Below, piece after piece: positions 45,504-55,533 of a DNA stretch of 64,000 bases. The DNA is taken from NCBI GenBank assembly GCA_001599675.1, contig BCHP01000001.1, positions 2,176,840 to 2,240,839 on the forward strand. The letters run 5' to 3'. Both the position numbers and the translations under genes were made by a program. Positions within the stretch are counted from its first letter, which is position 1, and every line of letters starts with the position of its first letter. The stretch is from Basipetospora chlamydospora (lineage: Eukaryota; Ascomycota; Sordariomycetes; Microascales). The notes beneath the pieces were generated by a model. That model saw nothing but the letters and a program-made list of their open reading frames with translations, searched no databases and was not told the DNA's origin.

Positions 45504-46280
45504 TTAAGCAGCAGGAGCGGGGTTCATCTACAGCGCATAGAGGTCAGCGGCATGATACATGATAACCGAGCGTGCACGGCGGTATGGGTGTTTTGCCGTT
45601 CGTTTTGAGGCATCGAAGGGGTCCGTCTCAGTACATACCTTCCTCTTGCCACCGGTCAGGGTGACGTTGACGAAGCGGCGGGTGTAGAGCATCCTCTTCC
45701 GGGCGCGGCCCTTGGGAGTCTTCTTCTTCTCCTGGGGCTCAACCTGAATGAAAGAAAAACGACATGGTCAGCCTCGATGCATGGTAGACGTCGTATGCCG
45801 AATGCGCGAAAGGAACCCCCATCTGACGGGAGACGACTCGGTATCCCTCCTCTTTCCCGGTCTGGCAGCTCGGTGCTGTGCAGATGACCCGTTTCATCCA
45901 GCCCATTCCGTTCCCTTCATCCCTTGTCCTTCGTCCAGTGTTCGGCGGGTATATCGGAGTATTCAACTAACCTTGGGGGTCTGAGACTTGACCTTGCCGG
46001 CACGAGCGAGCGCTATCGAGGCATAGTCAGTATCGAGTAGGTCATCGAGGAGGAATCGGCGCGGCGGGAGACGAACATCCGTGAACCTTGCTATAATCGG
46101 AAAAAATCGTCAGCATTTCAGTCTTTCGTCGTTTTTATTTTTTTTTGCCACAGGAAAACAGCGACTCCTTCGATCCAGTTCCCCTCGTTCCCGTGCCCCA
46201 TCGTAACATGGGGGGAATACAACACTCGAGGAATCATGGCAAGAAATCGCTAGAGGTCGGGAGGTTCGTTCTTACCCCAT
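45504..46280 (-). CDS. RPS30: Ribosomal protein eS30 (RPS30), five exons
   Basis: The five coding pieces are 46280-46276 (5 nt), 46090-46077 (14 nt), 46012-45972 (41 nt), 45743-45639 (105 nt) and 45527-45504 (24 nt). They sum to 189 nt, or 62 residues. All four introns have GT..AG ends and matching phases. The product begins MGKVHGSLARAGKVKSQTPK and continues VEPQEKKKTPKGRARKRMLY and TRRFVNVTLTGGKRK, ending MNPAPAA. It is the full small-subunit protein eS30, needed for the 40S decoding region, without the ubiquitin-like (FUBI) fusion found in animals. The first exon codes only ATGGG and the second is a 14-nt microexon. Introns make up three quarters of the span, as is common in fungal ribosomal protein genes. 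Confidence 0.95.
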
Positions 46281-47033
46281 TTTTGCTGATGTATCTGGTC
46301 GATGTGGATTGACTTGTTAGTTGTCGAGTCGTTTTGAGTTGTCGATGAGGGCGGTTGGAGGGAGTGTCGGAAGTGGGCGGGTGTGTGAGGTGGAATAAGA
46401 ATTTGTCCAAGTGGTCCGTGGTACAGGACAGGGCTTGGAGGGGAGAAGTCACGTGTGTTAGAGGTGGAGCGTCGATCGGCGACGAGTCATCCGCCATCAG
46501 CCAATCGCAGTCAGAGGCGTCAATACTCCGTGCACTATGCTCAGATCTTGATCCATCGCTACACTGTACACGGTGATGGACTCGCTTCACACACGGCATC
46601 AAATGTTTCCCCGCGCTCTCGACTGCGATGGGCTCAGTCCCAGTTTGTATATTTTCGCCTTTTCAATGACATTTTTCTTCAAGACTTCGTGTTCGTCGCG
46701 CAAATCAACCTCAATTGACGTTGGGAATAACAGTCTGCAAGGGTAGGGTATGTATTACGGGTATAGAAACAAATCTGATCATTAGCGAAAGACGGATCCT
46801 CCCTCCTTGACCTCCCTTAGGCATCAACCCGACCCATACTCTATGAAAATGACCGAATCCAGCATGTCCAACTTTCCGCTGCTTCGCCAGCCTTGGCTTC
46901 CGCGACAAGTCACATGCCCAGTGAACCTCAATCCTCAAGTACTAGGCCAGAAATTCGTTCATCCGAGAGGAACAAGATCCACGTTCGGTCCCTCCCGGTC
47001 CCTCCCGGCCCCTCCCCCGGCGAAGTCTCCTCC
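46281..47033. other. eS30 promoter and adjoining intergenic region
   Basis: This stretch contains the RPS30 upstream region and the 3' flank of the Cys-rich GPI protein. No coding sequence is seen. The word TACTCCGTG lies at 46524-46532. CCCTCCCGG is repeated near 46990-47015. Confidence 0.5.
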
Positions 47034-47912
47034 TCACAGGAACGCGACCATGGCAGCCACAGCAGCAAGGGCGATGCCAACAGCCTTCACAGCCTCTCGC
47101 TCTCCGACGACAGAAGCGTCGGAGCTGTCGTCGCCGCTGCCGCCGTTGCCACCAGCCCCAGTCTCCACTGCCTCGAGCCCGATGGTCCGGAAGGTGGATG
47201 CGTCGCCGCTGACGGCCTGCTCGATGGTCACGACAGCAGAGGTGCTCTCCGCAACCAGTGTCGTCGTAACGGTGGCCCTGTCCCAGCCCGTGGCGACGTT
47301 GTCCCAGAAGTCAGGCCCATACCCGAGCCCGCCCCAGAAGGGGAAGCCCCAGCCGTCGCCGTTCCAGGGGCAGCCCGTGACGACCACCTCGCCCGTCGGC
47401 CACGCTTTGTCGCCTCCCCGGCCGCCGCCTCGGCCCTTGCCCCCGCCGTAGCCCCAGTCGCCGTCGGGGGTCTGGTAGGAGTAGGTGTACGTTCCCGTGC
47501 TGCTGCACGAGAGGTACTCGCTGCAGAGCGAGCTGGAGCGCTCCGAGTAGCTGGCGTACTCGTCGGCCTCGGCGGAGCAGGCGGACGAGATGCAAGATCC
47601 GAGCTCGGAGCCGGCGTCGCAGAAGGCGGTCGGAGTGGGCTCGGCCGTCGCCCAGTGCTCGGAGACGCAGTCCCTCTATTGCAACGTCAGGTTAAGTCAG
47701 TTGTCTATGGCTCCAGTTGTCTATCGCTCTTCGGCTGGCCCATGCAATGGGGCCCCGAGACTTACAGCGCAGCCTGAGCCGCCGTCACCGAAGGGCCCAC
47801 GGCCGTGGCCGGCGCGGCCGCCAAAGCCAAAGGCGCGCGGGTCGACGGCCTGCTCCTGGGCAGCGACGAAGAAGGTATGGGCCACGAGGGCCAGCGATGC
47901 GATGGTCTTCAT
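47034..47912 (-). CDS. Cysteine-rich GPI-anchored surface protein
   Basis: There are two exons: 47912-47766 and 47675-47034, with a 90-nt phase-0 intron, giving 262 residues. The signal peptide is MKTIASLALVAHTFFVAAQ. After a Gly/Arg/Phe-rich stretch comes a compact cysteine module: GSGCARDCVSE, AFCDAGSELGSCISSACSAE, EYASYSERSSSLCSEYLSC, then TGCPW, eight cysteines in all. The spacing recalls CFEM-like surface modules but is not a textbook CFEM. Next are a Gly-rich GYGGGKGRGGGRGGD insert, a WGFPFWGGLGYGPDFWD aromatic patch and a Thr/Val segment. A hydrophobic C-terminus (AVKAVGIALAAVAAMVAFL) fits GPI addition. The likely location is plasma membrane or wall. Function is unknown. Confidence 0.78.
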
Positions 47913-50900
47913 CTCTTGATAAGATCCAGGGAGGTTGTCTCTTTGACTATATTTTCTCTCAGTGTACCTGCGGTGATGACGAGAAGATTGCTGAGTAAGT
48001 GAAGTAAGGGGTGGGCGGAAGATGGTAGGTATATCTAAACAGTAGTTATGACCCTTGTATAAGAGTGGAATGCGAGTCCTTTTAGATGTTGGCTAGGGGG
48101 CGGGTTGAGGCAAGGGGTGAGACTATGTTTGGTCGAGATGGAAGGGGGATATATATCCCCCTCAAGATGACGAGAATCCGTCCAGGGCAGGTCTTGGTCT
48201 TGGAAGCGGCTGGATTCGGTCCTCGGCCATTGCACGGGGGGGAACTCTGCAAAGCCCCATTGCCACACCTTGGCTATACCGCTTGGGTTATGCGACGTCA
48301 GCCCTCCTTCCTTCCCCTTCCCCCTTCGGAAAGCAAGCCAAGAATCGTCATCCTCCTATCGAGAGGCGGGCGCCACCGTAAGACAATGGGGAAAAGTGCG
48401 AAGAGGAAGAGGGGAGGCAGTATGTAAGTGAGAGGGCCCGGGAGCTGGTAGCCCTGCCGCCCCGCCCCATATGGCTCGGTCCCGAGGGAGAAATCCCTCG
48501 GCGGCACAGGAGGATCCCCACATTCCGGGAAAGAAAACTTATCCTATCTCACATATAGGTGAAAGAAAAGGAAGTCAAACGGGGAAGAACTCCGGTTCCG
48601 TGTACCGTGTGCCCAATAGAAGGTGTGGAAGGAAGGGAGAGGTGAGAGAGAAAAGGAAATCGATGTGTCGGGAACATGCGCCTCACGGAGTACCGCATGT
48701 AGCTGCAGCCGACTTCCCACAAGATTCGCCAGAAGTTCCAAAAAAGAACATCGTTGCCAATGCAACGACGCGGGAGAGGAAAAAAAGATAAACGAGTAAA
48801 GGAAGAACGAAAGAAAGAAAGAAAGAGAGTAGGAAATGCCGCGCGGCCCAATGCACGATCTTGACTCAGCTGTACTCGGTGCAGATGGGGGAGGCCTTCC
48901 TTTGCCCCCCGCTCTCCTACCCCCTCTTCCTTTTCTCTCCCCCCCCCCCCCCCCAACCGAATATTTTGATGTACGGAATAATGATTATTAGTTGCTGGGC
49001 CGGTTGGGCCAAGTTGACATCGTCCCGTCCCCGAGAACCATGTTTCAACGACGTGTGTGCGTCCCCGGGGTAGTGTTGGGAGCTGTGAGTGGCTGGTTGG
49101 GGGCCGGACGGGCTCGGCCTTGGGGAACACCGGGTGGCTTATCCCTTCTGTTCAGGTTCGAGGTCAGGTTCATGTCCACCTCCATATCTAGAACCAAGGG
49201 AATGTCTCGGCATGTTTGAAGCGCTCCTCCTTCTATGCGGCACTTGTAGGTGCAAAGGTTACACGGATAATAAGATGGGGGGAGACTCCGGGGAGATGAT
49301 GGATCCTTGTTATAGACCGCGCCTCGATGCTTGATGCTTGGCAGCTGTGCGTCCTGCCTAAGTAGATGGAATTCTGCCCGTTGCACTCATTCTGATATTC
49401 CATCGAGAGCGTCATACTCTGTAAGTCCCTCCGTAGAGAGCCCTCGAGTGCAGCCGCTCGCTGTCCGGATTCTTTCAATTAAATGCCGACTGCGAGCCAC
49501 AACAAGCCACACTCTCTATATGTAAGTAAGGGCATACATGGTAAATGAGCGAGAAGCCATCCTGCGCAGGGTAATGACACGAAAAGCAGTGTCCTGCTTG
49601 TGGACGAACTCTTCTTCGTGCAGCGCTGGCCATACTCTCCGAGAATCCGACTATCCGACTGTCTAACACGGCTCCCAGATCCAGGACATGATTCTATTTT
49701 ATCTTAAAATCCACGTGGATGTCATCCACTACGTCAGAGGGAGCTCATTCTCAAACCCAGTGCCACGTTGGTCTACGTCGCGGCTCCCTGGGGCTCGTCG
49801 AATCTCATGACGACGATGGGCCTTGTTTCTGACTCGTAGGAGTGTCCGTAGTGGTTGCCGCGTCGCCGTCCGAGCCGGAATCAGCTTATAGCCCAGTCGT
49901 CAAAACAGATGCATGAGGATGAGGAAGACCACATAGCACGACGACGCACGACCTCTACGGAAAAAAAAAACGTGGACTCGAGGGGACGGAGATTGGAGAT
50001 TTGAGAGGGATGAGACGCCACGGGGATACCAAGGCGATCAGCTCCCTTCGAAATACGGACTCAAAAAGGAGAAGGCAGAGGTTGAAGAAGGCTCGTGATC
50101 TTGACCAAAACCTCGTGGACGTTGGTCAAGGGTTGATGGCTGCTCGATATCTCTTTTTCTCCGATACCCGTTCTCGCTTGGTCGGGAGCAGAAGGGCTGT
50201 GTAACGTCTCCGTTTGTTCCCGAACGCCTCCCGCCCCTTCACGCCTCTCTTTTCAAGTTACCACCGAGCACTGCAGACGGCAGAGACGCAAGCCAAGTAG
50301 CCCATCCTCTCCCACCAAAAGGGTGATGACGCGTTCTCGCTGCGTAGGCATCATGGGAGTAGTCGGTTCAGCTCGGCCTCAGCCGCGCCTAGAGTAACCC
50401 GAAAGTAATGGTAACCACATCGTCGCGGCATGTCCACTTGCCTCTTATTCCCAATGCCCACATGGTCTGACGAGAGATGGAAACCGTGACGGGTGAAATA
50501 TCCCCTTGAAATTTCACTCGGTAAACAAACCCCCAAAACAGCCCGTGTCCCTAATCCTATAGTATTTTTATCCTAACCACCTATCCTAAAAGTCCGAATC
50601 GTGAAGGCCACAGCTCGGCGAATTTGCGCTCGCCTCCGGCGTGGCTTTTAGAGTAGCTTGCTGCCGCAGGCTCGGAGGGTTCAAGAGGAGAACTGGGCAA
50701 GCACTCTGTACAAAGTAACCGAGATGGTAGCTGGGAGGAGAACAGCCAGATCAGCTGCGTCGACCCTCCGGTTGTCGCAGATTACTTCCATGCTGGCCTT
50801 TTTCTCCCTCCGGAGGCAGTTGATGGGGGAACCACCATTAGATTAGGCATGCAGTTAGATGCGCAGGTTCACTTCGCCCAAGTGTCTCATCGAGAGGAGG

Positions 50901-51798
50901 TTAGGTACCAGGGGTGTACGTCGGTCGAGGCCCGGTTGGGTGATGTCAGGAGGCCTTGGTTCCAAAGGATAACTCGACCAGGAGGCGGCCGACGGCCGTT
51001 TGAGCACGGTGCAGTTCGTAAGAGGGCGGATCTTGTTGAACTCGGCATGCAGGCGGCTGGTGGCGATTTGAGAAGGGTTGATCAAGGCGGTAATTTTGAT
51101 GCCAAACTCCATGCTGTAAAAGCAGGATGTCCTATACAGAAAAATGCTGTAACAGTAGTAAAAGGATGATCTGGAGATGGCGGCCATCCATTGACATGAG
51201 GGGAGTAGAGTGATGTTACCTACTGAGGGGTTGTTGATCCGAGGAGAGTAAGGGGCGAGGAATGCCATTGGCATCAACGGGATAGCATCAATGGCATGGC
51301 AGGACCCCCCAAAAGTTCAAGTTGTCTGTTGCTTAGGTGCACCGGGTTGTATGTGCTTCTCATGTATTACCGTTCCTAATCCGGAGCCTCACCGTTCTGT
51401 CACATGCAATGTTCTGGATATAAGTCAGGTCTCGGTATCTTGCTTTGAGATAGGGTATCATTTGTATTATCGGATCCTGTACGCCTCATTATGCCCTCTC
51501 TCTAGGGTCGCCGGTATCATACCCATGTCAGGGTCGGGGATCAGAGGATGCACCACAATATTCTTGCCTCAGCAGTATCCCAACTTTCAAGTTCTCACCG
51601 AGTGTGGGGTCATCTCCTCGTCTTCTCTGCCCTGCTCCCGAGTCTGTATCTTGAGTGGCGAAGCGGCCTGCAAGTGTCTTTCTAGTACAAGCCCCGAAAA
51701 CCGAGACTTGAGGGCATCCAGGAGAGGGCGAACTCGTGGGTATCGTGACATCATACACATGCTGTAGAATGGGAAGCTCTTGTCCTAGCGGAGAGCTA
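47913..51798. other. Gene-poor stretch, 3.9 kb
   Basis: No gene is supported. It contains (GAAA)n at about 48808-48828, a run of 16 C at 48939-48954, and many short frames. The patch 50650-51280 is the only part with long open frames on both strands (about 107 and 140 codons). It matches no family that I recognise. Confidence 0.45.
48939..48954. repeat. Poly-C tract
   Basis: Sixteen consecutive C in intergenic DNA. This is the same kind of tract that bounds the assembly gap at 27.6 kb. Confidence 0.95.
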
Positions 51799-52396
51799 TT
51801 AGGCAGTCGGCGTGTCGTGCACCACCACGAGTAGGTATTTCGGATCGGGGACAATCACGAGCTCCTGTTTCCTTGTCCGCAATCGCAGCAGCCTCAACTC
51901 ATCCTTCGCAGGTATGTCAGCTTCGGATGAATATAGAGAAGACTAGATCCGCCTTTTTTCCATCCATTGCCAACCGCCGAAGCTGTGGGGAGCCCTTACC
52001 TCTGTGTCAAGCTCTTCGACCAGAGCCCCAGACGCATTGACGTAGCCCCATACCGCCGCCGCGAACTCTTCTAATCCCCGCGACTCCGCCTCCTGTGTCG
52101 CCAGCGCCGGTGTCTGATCGGTAGGGAAGGACGCTGTCGTTGGTGACGGCAGGCTGGCGCCAGGTTGTGCGGTCTTGGAGGTTCGTAGGGACGAGGTCTG
52201 GCCGCTCGTCCTGAGGATGGAGCCCGTCGCTCGGTCTAACACGACTGTCGCCTTGACGCCGGACTTCGTAGCGATGCGCTCGAGGGTCTCGTCCAAGGCC
52301 TCTTGGGGATTGGTCTGTGACCGTAGAGAGAGGGTGTTAGATCGGTCCAGGGCGAGGAGGGGATATCAGAGTACCAACAGTTTTTGCTTCCGCCAT
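51799..52396 (-). CDS. Dynein light chain, roadblock/LC7 type
   Basis: Three exons are inferred: 52396-52379 (18 nt, MAEAKT), 52314-52000 and 51903-51799, giving 145 residues. The core reads LDETLERIATKSGVKATVVLDRATGSILRTSG, then EEFAAAVWGYVNASGALVEELDTE joined to DELRLLRLRTRKQELVIVPDPKYLLVVVHD. This is the whole Roadblock/LC7 fold. A Ser/Thr/Pro loop of about 40 residues separates the two halves, as in other filamentous fungi. The protein binds the dynein intermediate chain and helps cargo or dynactin linkage on microtubules. The last intron (GTAAGG..GAAG) is secure in phase. The first has a weak GTTGGT donor but a clear CTAAC branch and CACAG acceptor, so the six-residue first exon is less certain. 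The gene is head to head with IPI1. Confidence 0.85.
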
Positions 52397-52862
52397 TGAA
52401 CCTGGAGCTCCGCAAACGAAGCCTCGAACGAATTGAAATGACAAGTTCTCCCGAAAATATGTGGTTTTGCGTCACAAATGCCAGGCACAAGTCGTAAGGG
52501 CCTGGGGTCAGTTGTTGTTTACATGATGTGGACCGGCTGTCGTAGACCAGCCTGAGGACCGTCTCGGAGCTCCCGTTTATTATGGGCAGCTGCTGGCTGT
52601 TGGGTGCAACGACCGTCCGACCCGAGTCGTAGTTGAAAACATTCATCACGTGAAAATGTCACTGACCTGCACTCACTTGTACAATTCTCGAAGAAAAATG
52701 TCAAAGGCAGTGTAAGAGTCGAAGAAGAGCAGGTCTGCCTACTCCAAGAAAGAACCTCTGCCAACGGAAATTATTTGGAAAAGTACTCTCCAAAAAGGAA
52801 AATAAGACTCAATTTTCTAGCTTGTAGCTTGGTATTTGGATTGAGATTCCGTCTCCGTGACC
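52397..52862. promoter_or_regulatory. Bidirectional promoter, roadblock / IPI1
   Basis: Only 466 bp separate the two start codons. Both genes must take their promoter and leader sequence from this interval. No coding sequence of its own is seen. Confidence 0.6.
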
Positions 52863-54023
52863 ATGGGCTCCAGCACCAAGAAGAAGAAGGAAAGGCAGCA
52901 AGACTTCAAAGTATTCCTTCCCGCCAAAATCCTACGTCTCTCCTACCATCTACCGGAAGTACATATCTAACTTGCGTGGTACTAGAAAACGAAGCTCAAG
53001 GTCGGAAAGGCCAAGGCCAAGCCCGCCAACTTCACAGACACCAGCTTCAAGTCCAAAGGTACCATTTAGTCCCCCCCTGGCGCACAACACTCGCAAGTAA
53101 TCGCTAATAAGGCCTTAGCCATTGCTGTTGCCCACCAGTCATTATCAGAAACCGCGCCAGATGTCGTACAAAAGTTCCGGCATAGCCTGTCCCTCGCGGC
53201 AACGTCAAGTTCGGACAGACAGCGCAAGGAGGCGTTGGCTTTCCTCACGTCCCAGCTCTCAGCAGACGGATCCAACAGCCCCGTGGGAACCCGCGAAGTC
53301 CTCATTAAGCTCTTGCCGCTGATACCGAACACGTCGAATCAAGTCCGCAGCCAGCTTCTCAAGCTCCTAAGGTGCCTACCAGGCTCTGATGTCCGGTTAC
53401 ACGCCGAGGAGGTCCTCAGATGGATCCGCGTTGGCATGACGCATCTATCGCCTGAGGTCAGCCTCAGCTCCCTTGCTGTCCTCGAGTGGCTGCTGGAGGT
53501 CGCCGCCGACGAGGTAATATCTTGTCCCGGTGGCTGGGTGATGACACTGAACAGCTTTTGCGCCATGATGGGCTGGTCAAAAGCAGGAAACAGCGGGTGG
53601 TCCTCGGCGCCCAAAATAGGAGTCAGAACTAAAGACGCGGCATCCCATGCTCAACAACTCCACACTTTAGCCAAGTTCCTCGAGGCAGGGCTCAAAGCGG
53701 AGGAGGCTGTCTCAGTGGGCCCAAACCAGTACTGGGATTGCTTGTATCGGCTCGATAGGACGAGAGACCCCTTTGCCTACATCAACATCTTTGGGAAACG
53801 ACGAGACGAGGACGGGGAAATGTACCAGGATCGCGAGTCCAGGCAGCGCGTCTTTCGTCGGCGGTACGTCGCGCTGGTGCTGGCCGGAGTCGATCAGGCA
53901 AAACGGGAGGGCGGGGCTCCTGGGAGGGCTGCAGCCATGGTGGTCCAGGCCCTCGGGGACGGCGAGGGAGGCGAGGAAGCTGTTGGGGAAAAGGATACTC
54001 AAGACTTGCTTGATCTTTGGTGA
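52863..54023 (+). CDS. IPI1: Pre-rRNA processing protein Ipi1
   Basis: There are three exons: 52863-52910, 52986-53058 and 53119-54023, giving 341 residues. The introns are 75 and 60 nt, in phase. The joined N-terminus MGSSTKKKKERQQDFK-KTKLKVGKAKAKPANFTDTSFKSK-AIAVAHQSL is the hallmark of fungal Ipi1 and of animal TEX10. Helical repeats follow: SSSDRQRKEALAFLTSQL, REVLIKLLPLIPNTSNQVRSQLLKLLRCLP, then WIRVGMTHLSPEVSLSSLAVLEWLLE. Ipi1 works with Rix1 and Ipi3 and recruits Rea1 to nuclear pre-60S particles during ITS2 removal. The acidic C-terminus ends in TQDLLDLW. The basic start resembles a nuclear localisation signal. Confidence 0.93.
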
Positions 54024-55533
54024 TGGGTGCGCACTTGGGGGGAGGACGATACGCAATCAACGCATTACTGCACCATCGAAGCAACGATTGAACTTTCCCG
54101 CCCGTCAGTCTTCACGTACGCTACGCAGCAGATGGACCTGAAACAAACCGACACCTCTTCCGAGTCCTTCCACCTGGCCATTACATCCTCCCCAAATGCA
54201 GGCCGTCCGGGCAGTCCTGTAGTTAGCTCATGATTTGTTGTCGAGGCTGTGCTCTCGTGGGAGTGCTTCGTCTCCGAACACAGAATCCCAGAATTCGACC
54301 CAGGGGGAATAGGGCCATGCCGCGTAGGTATTGAATGGATGTGCGAATAGAGGCACCACGAACGGTCAACACATCGATACTGCGAGTAACAACACGGGCA
54401 CAAGGTCAGCTTTGCGATTGACTCAGCCCCGGAAAAATGGGAGAGCAATCCCTCTCAGCATCGGCCTCTTCTCAATACTTCACTTCAACTAGATGTGAGG
54501 CTGGTTCAAGGTTGGCAGGCACCTGAAGTCCAGGAGCCAGTTGAGGTACCTATTGCGTGGGAAGGAATGCCGGAGTTGGCCCCCTATCTCCTGCTTCCTT
54601 CAACACTTCGTGCTCCGAGGGAAAGAACCGCCGGGTTGCCTGCCGCCTTCCTTTTCAACTGGACTCCCGTGATCTGCCAAAAAGCCGAATCACCTCCTTC
54701 CCTCGTTCCTCCTTTTACGAGCTCAAAACCTCGAGCCTCGCCTGGCCTCTTAGGGTTTTTCCCTTTCTCCTTCACACACAGTTTTCTGCCCACTACTGAG
54801 CTGAAGATTGTTTCGCGATACCTTCACTCCGCAGGTCTCGTGTGTCTACGTTTTGGTCAAGGTCAGCATCCCTCATACTCCATAGAGGTTTCTTGTCTGC
54901 ATTTTCCGTGACATCGAAGCATGCTCCCTTCGTGTCTCTTCTGCTTGGCGGAGGCGCCCCTTCTTCTTCTTCTGTCTCCACCTCCATGACTGCATCCTCA
55001 TCAGGTTCCTAACCACGTCAAGTCTATAGTTGAGGAACCTTCATTTGGTTCGTCTTGGACTGCTATCAGCATTCTTCTCCGTTCATCAAGATTCAAGTAC
55101 AAGGTATGCAAACTTCTCTTCTTGTTTCAAGTTTTTGTGTGTTTTCCGACCATTCGTTCTACAGATTCATTGCCAACTCCTTTTCTTCTGTCATCACTCT
55201 CCTGCCCTCGCTTCTCCGTCCACGGAGAGAGGAATTCTTTCCAACCGGCTTTCGTATCTTGAAAGAATCAAGGTCCTTCCCTCAGGAGTCATCTTCCAAT
55301 ACTGGCCAGTCACTCCAGTGGGCACTGATCCGAACCGGACGCGTTGGCCGAGAGCGAAACAAATCCCTTTCACCCTTAAAATTCCCTTCTCAGTTCTCGA
55401 TTTCCTTGTGCCTCTTGCCTTCTTTCCATAACCCGAACCGAGCCTTTTCTCTTCATCTGGGCGGTTCCCATTCTTTACAGATCCTTCTAACTTGCCTGAA
55501 CCCACCAGTTCGATCAAGCTAGGCACCGTAATC
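54024..55533. other. Long leader/promoter region of RNA helicase gene
   Basis: There is 1.5 kb without a supported gene. From about 54620 to the ATG at 55534 it is strongly T/C-rich, as in long fungal 5' UTRs. It contains several short upstream ATGs and possible untranslated introns. Open frames here (54495-54911, 55030-55431) lack domains. Confidence 0.5.

Noticed and set aside
54495..55431. Upstream frames before the RNA helicase
   Set aside because: They are T/C-rich with no domain and lie in the likely leader. They may act as upstream ORFs but are not supported as genes.
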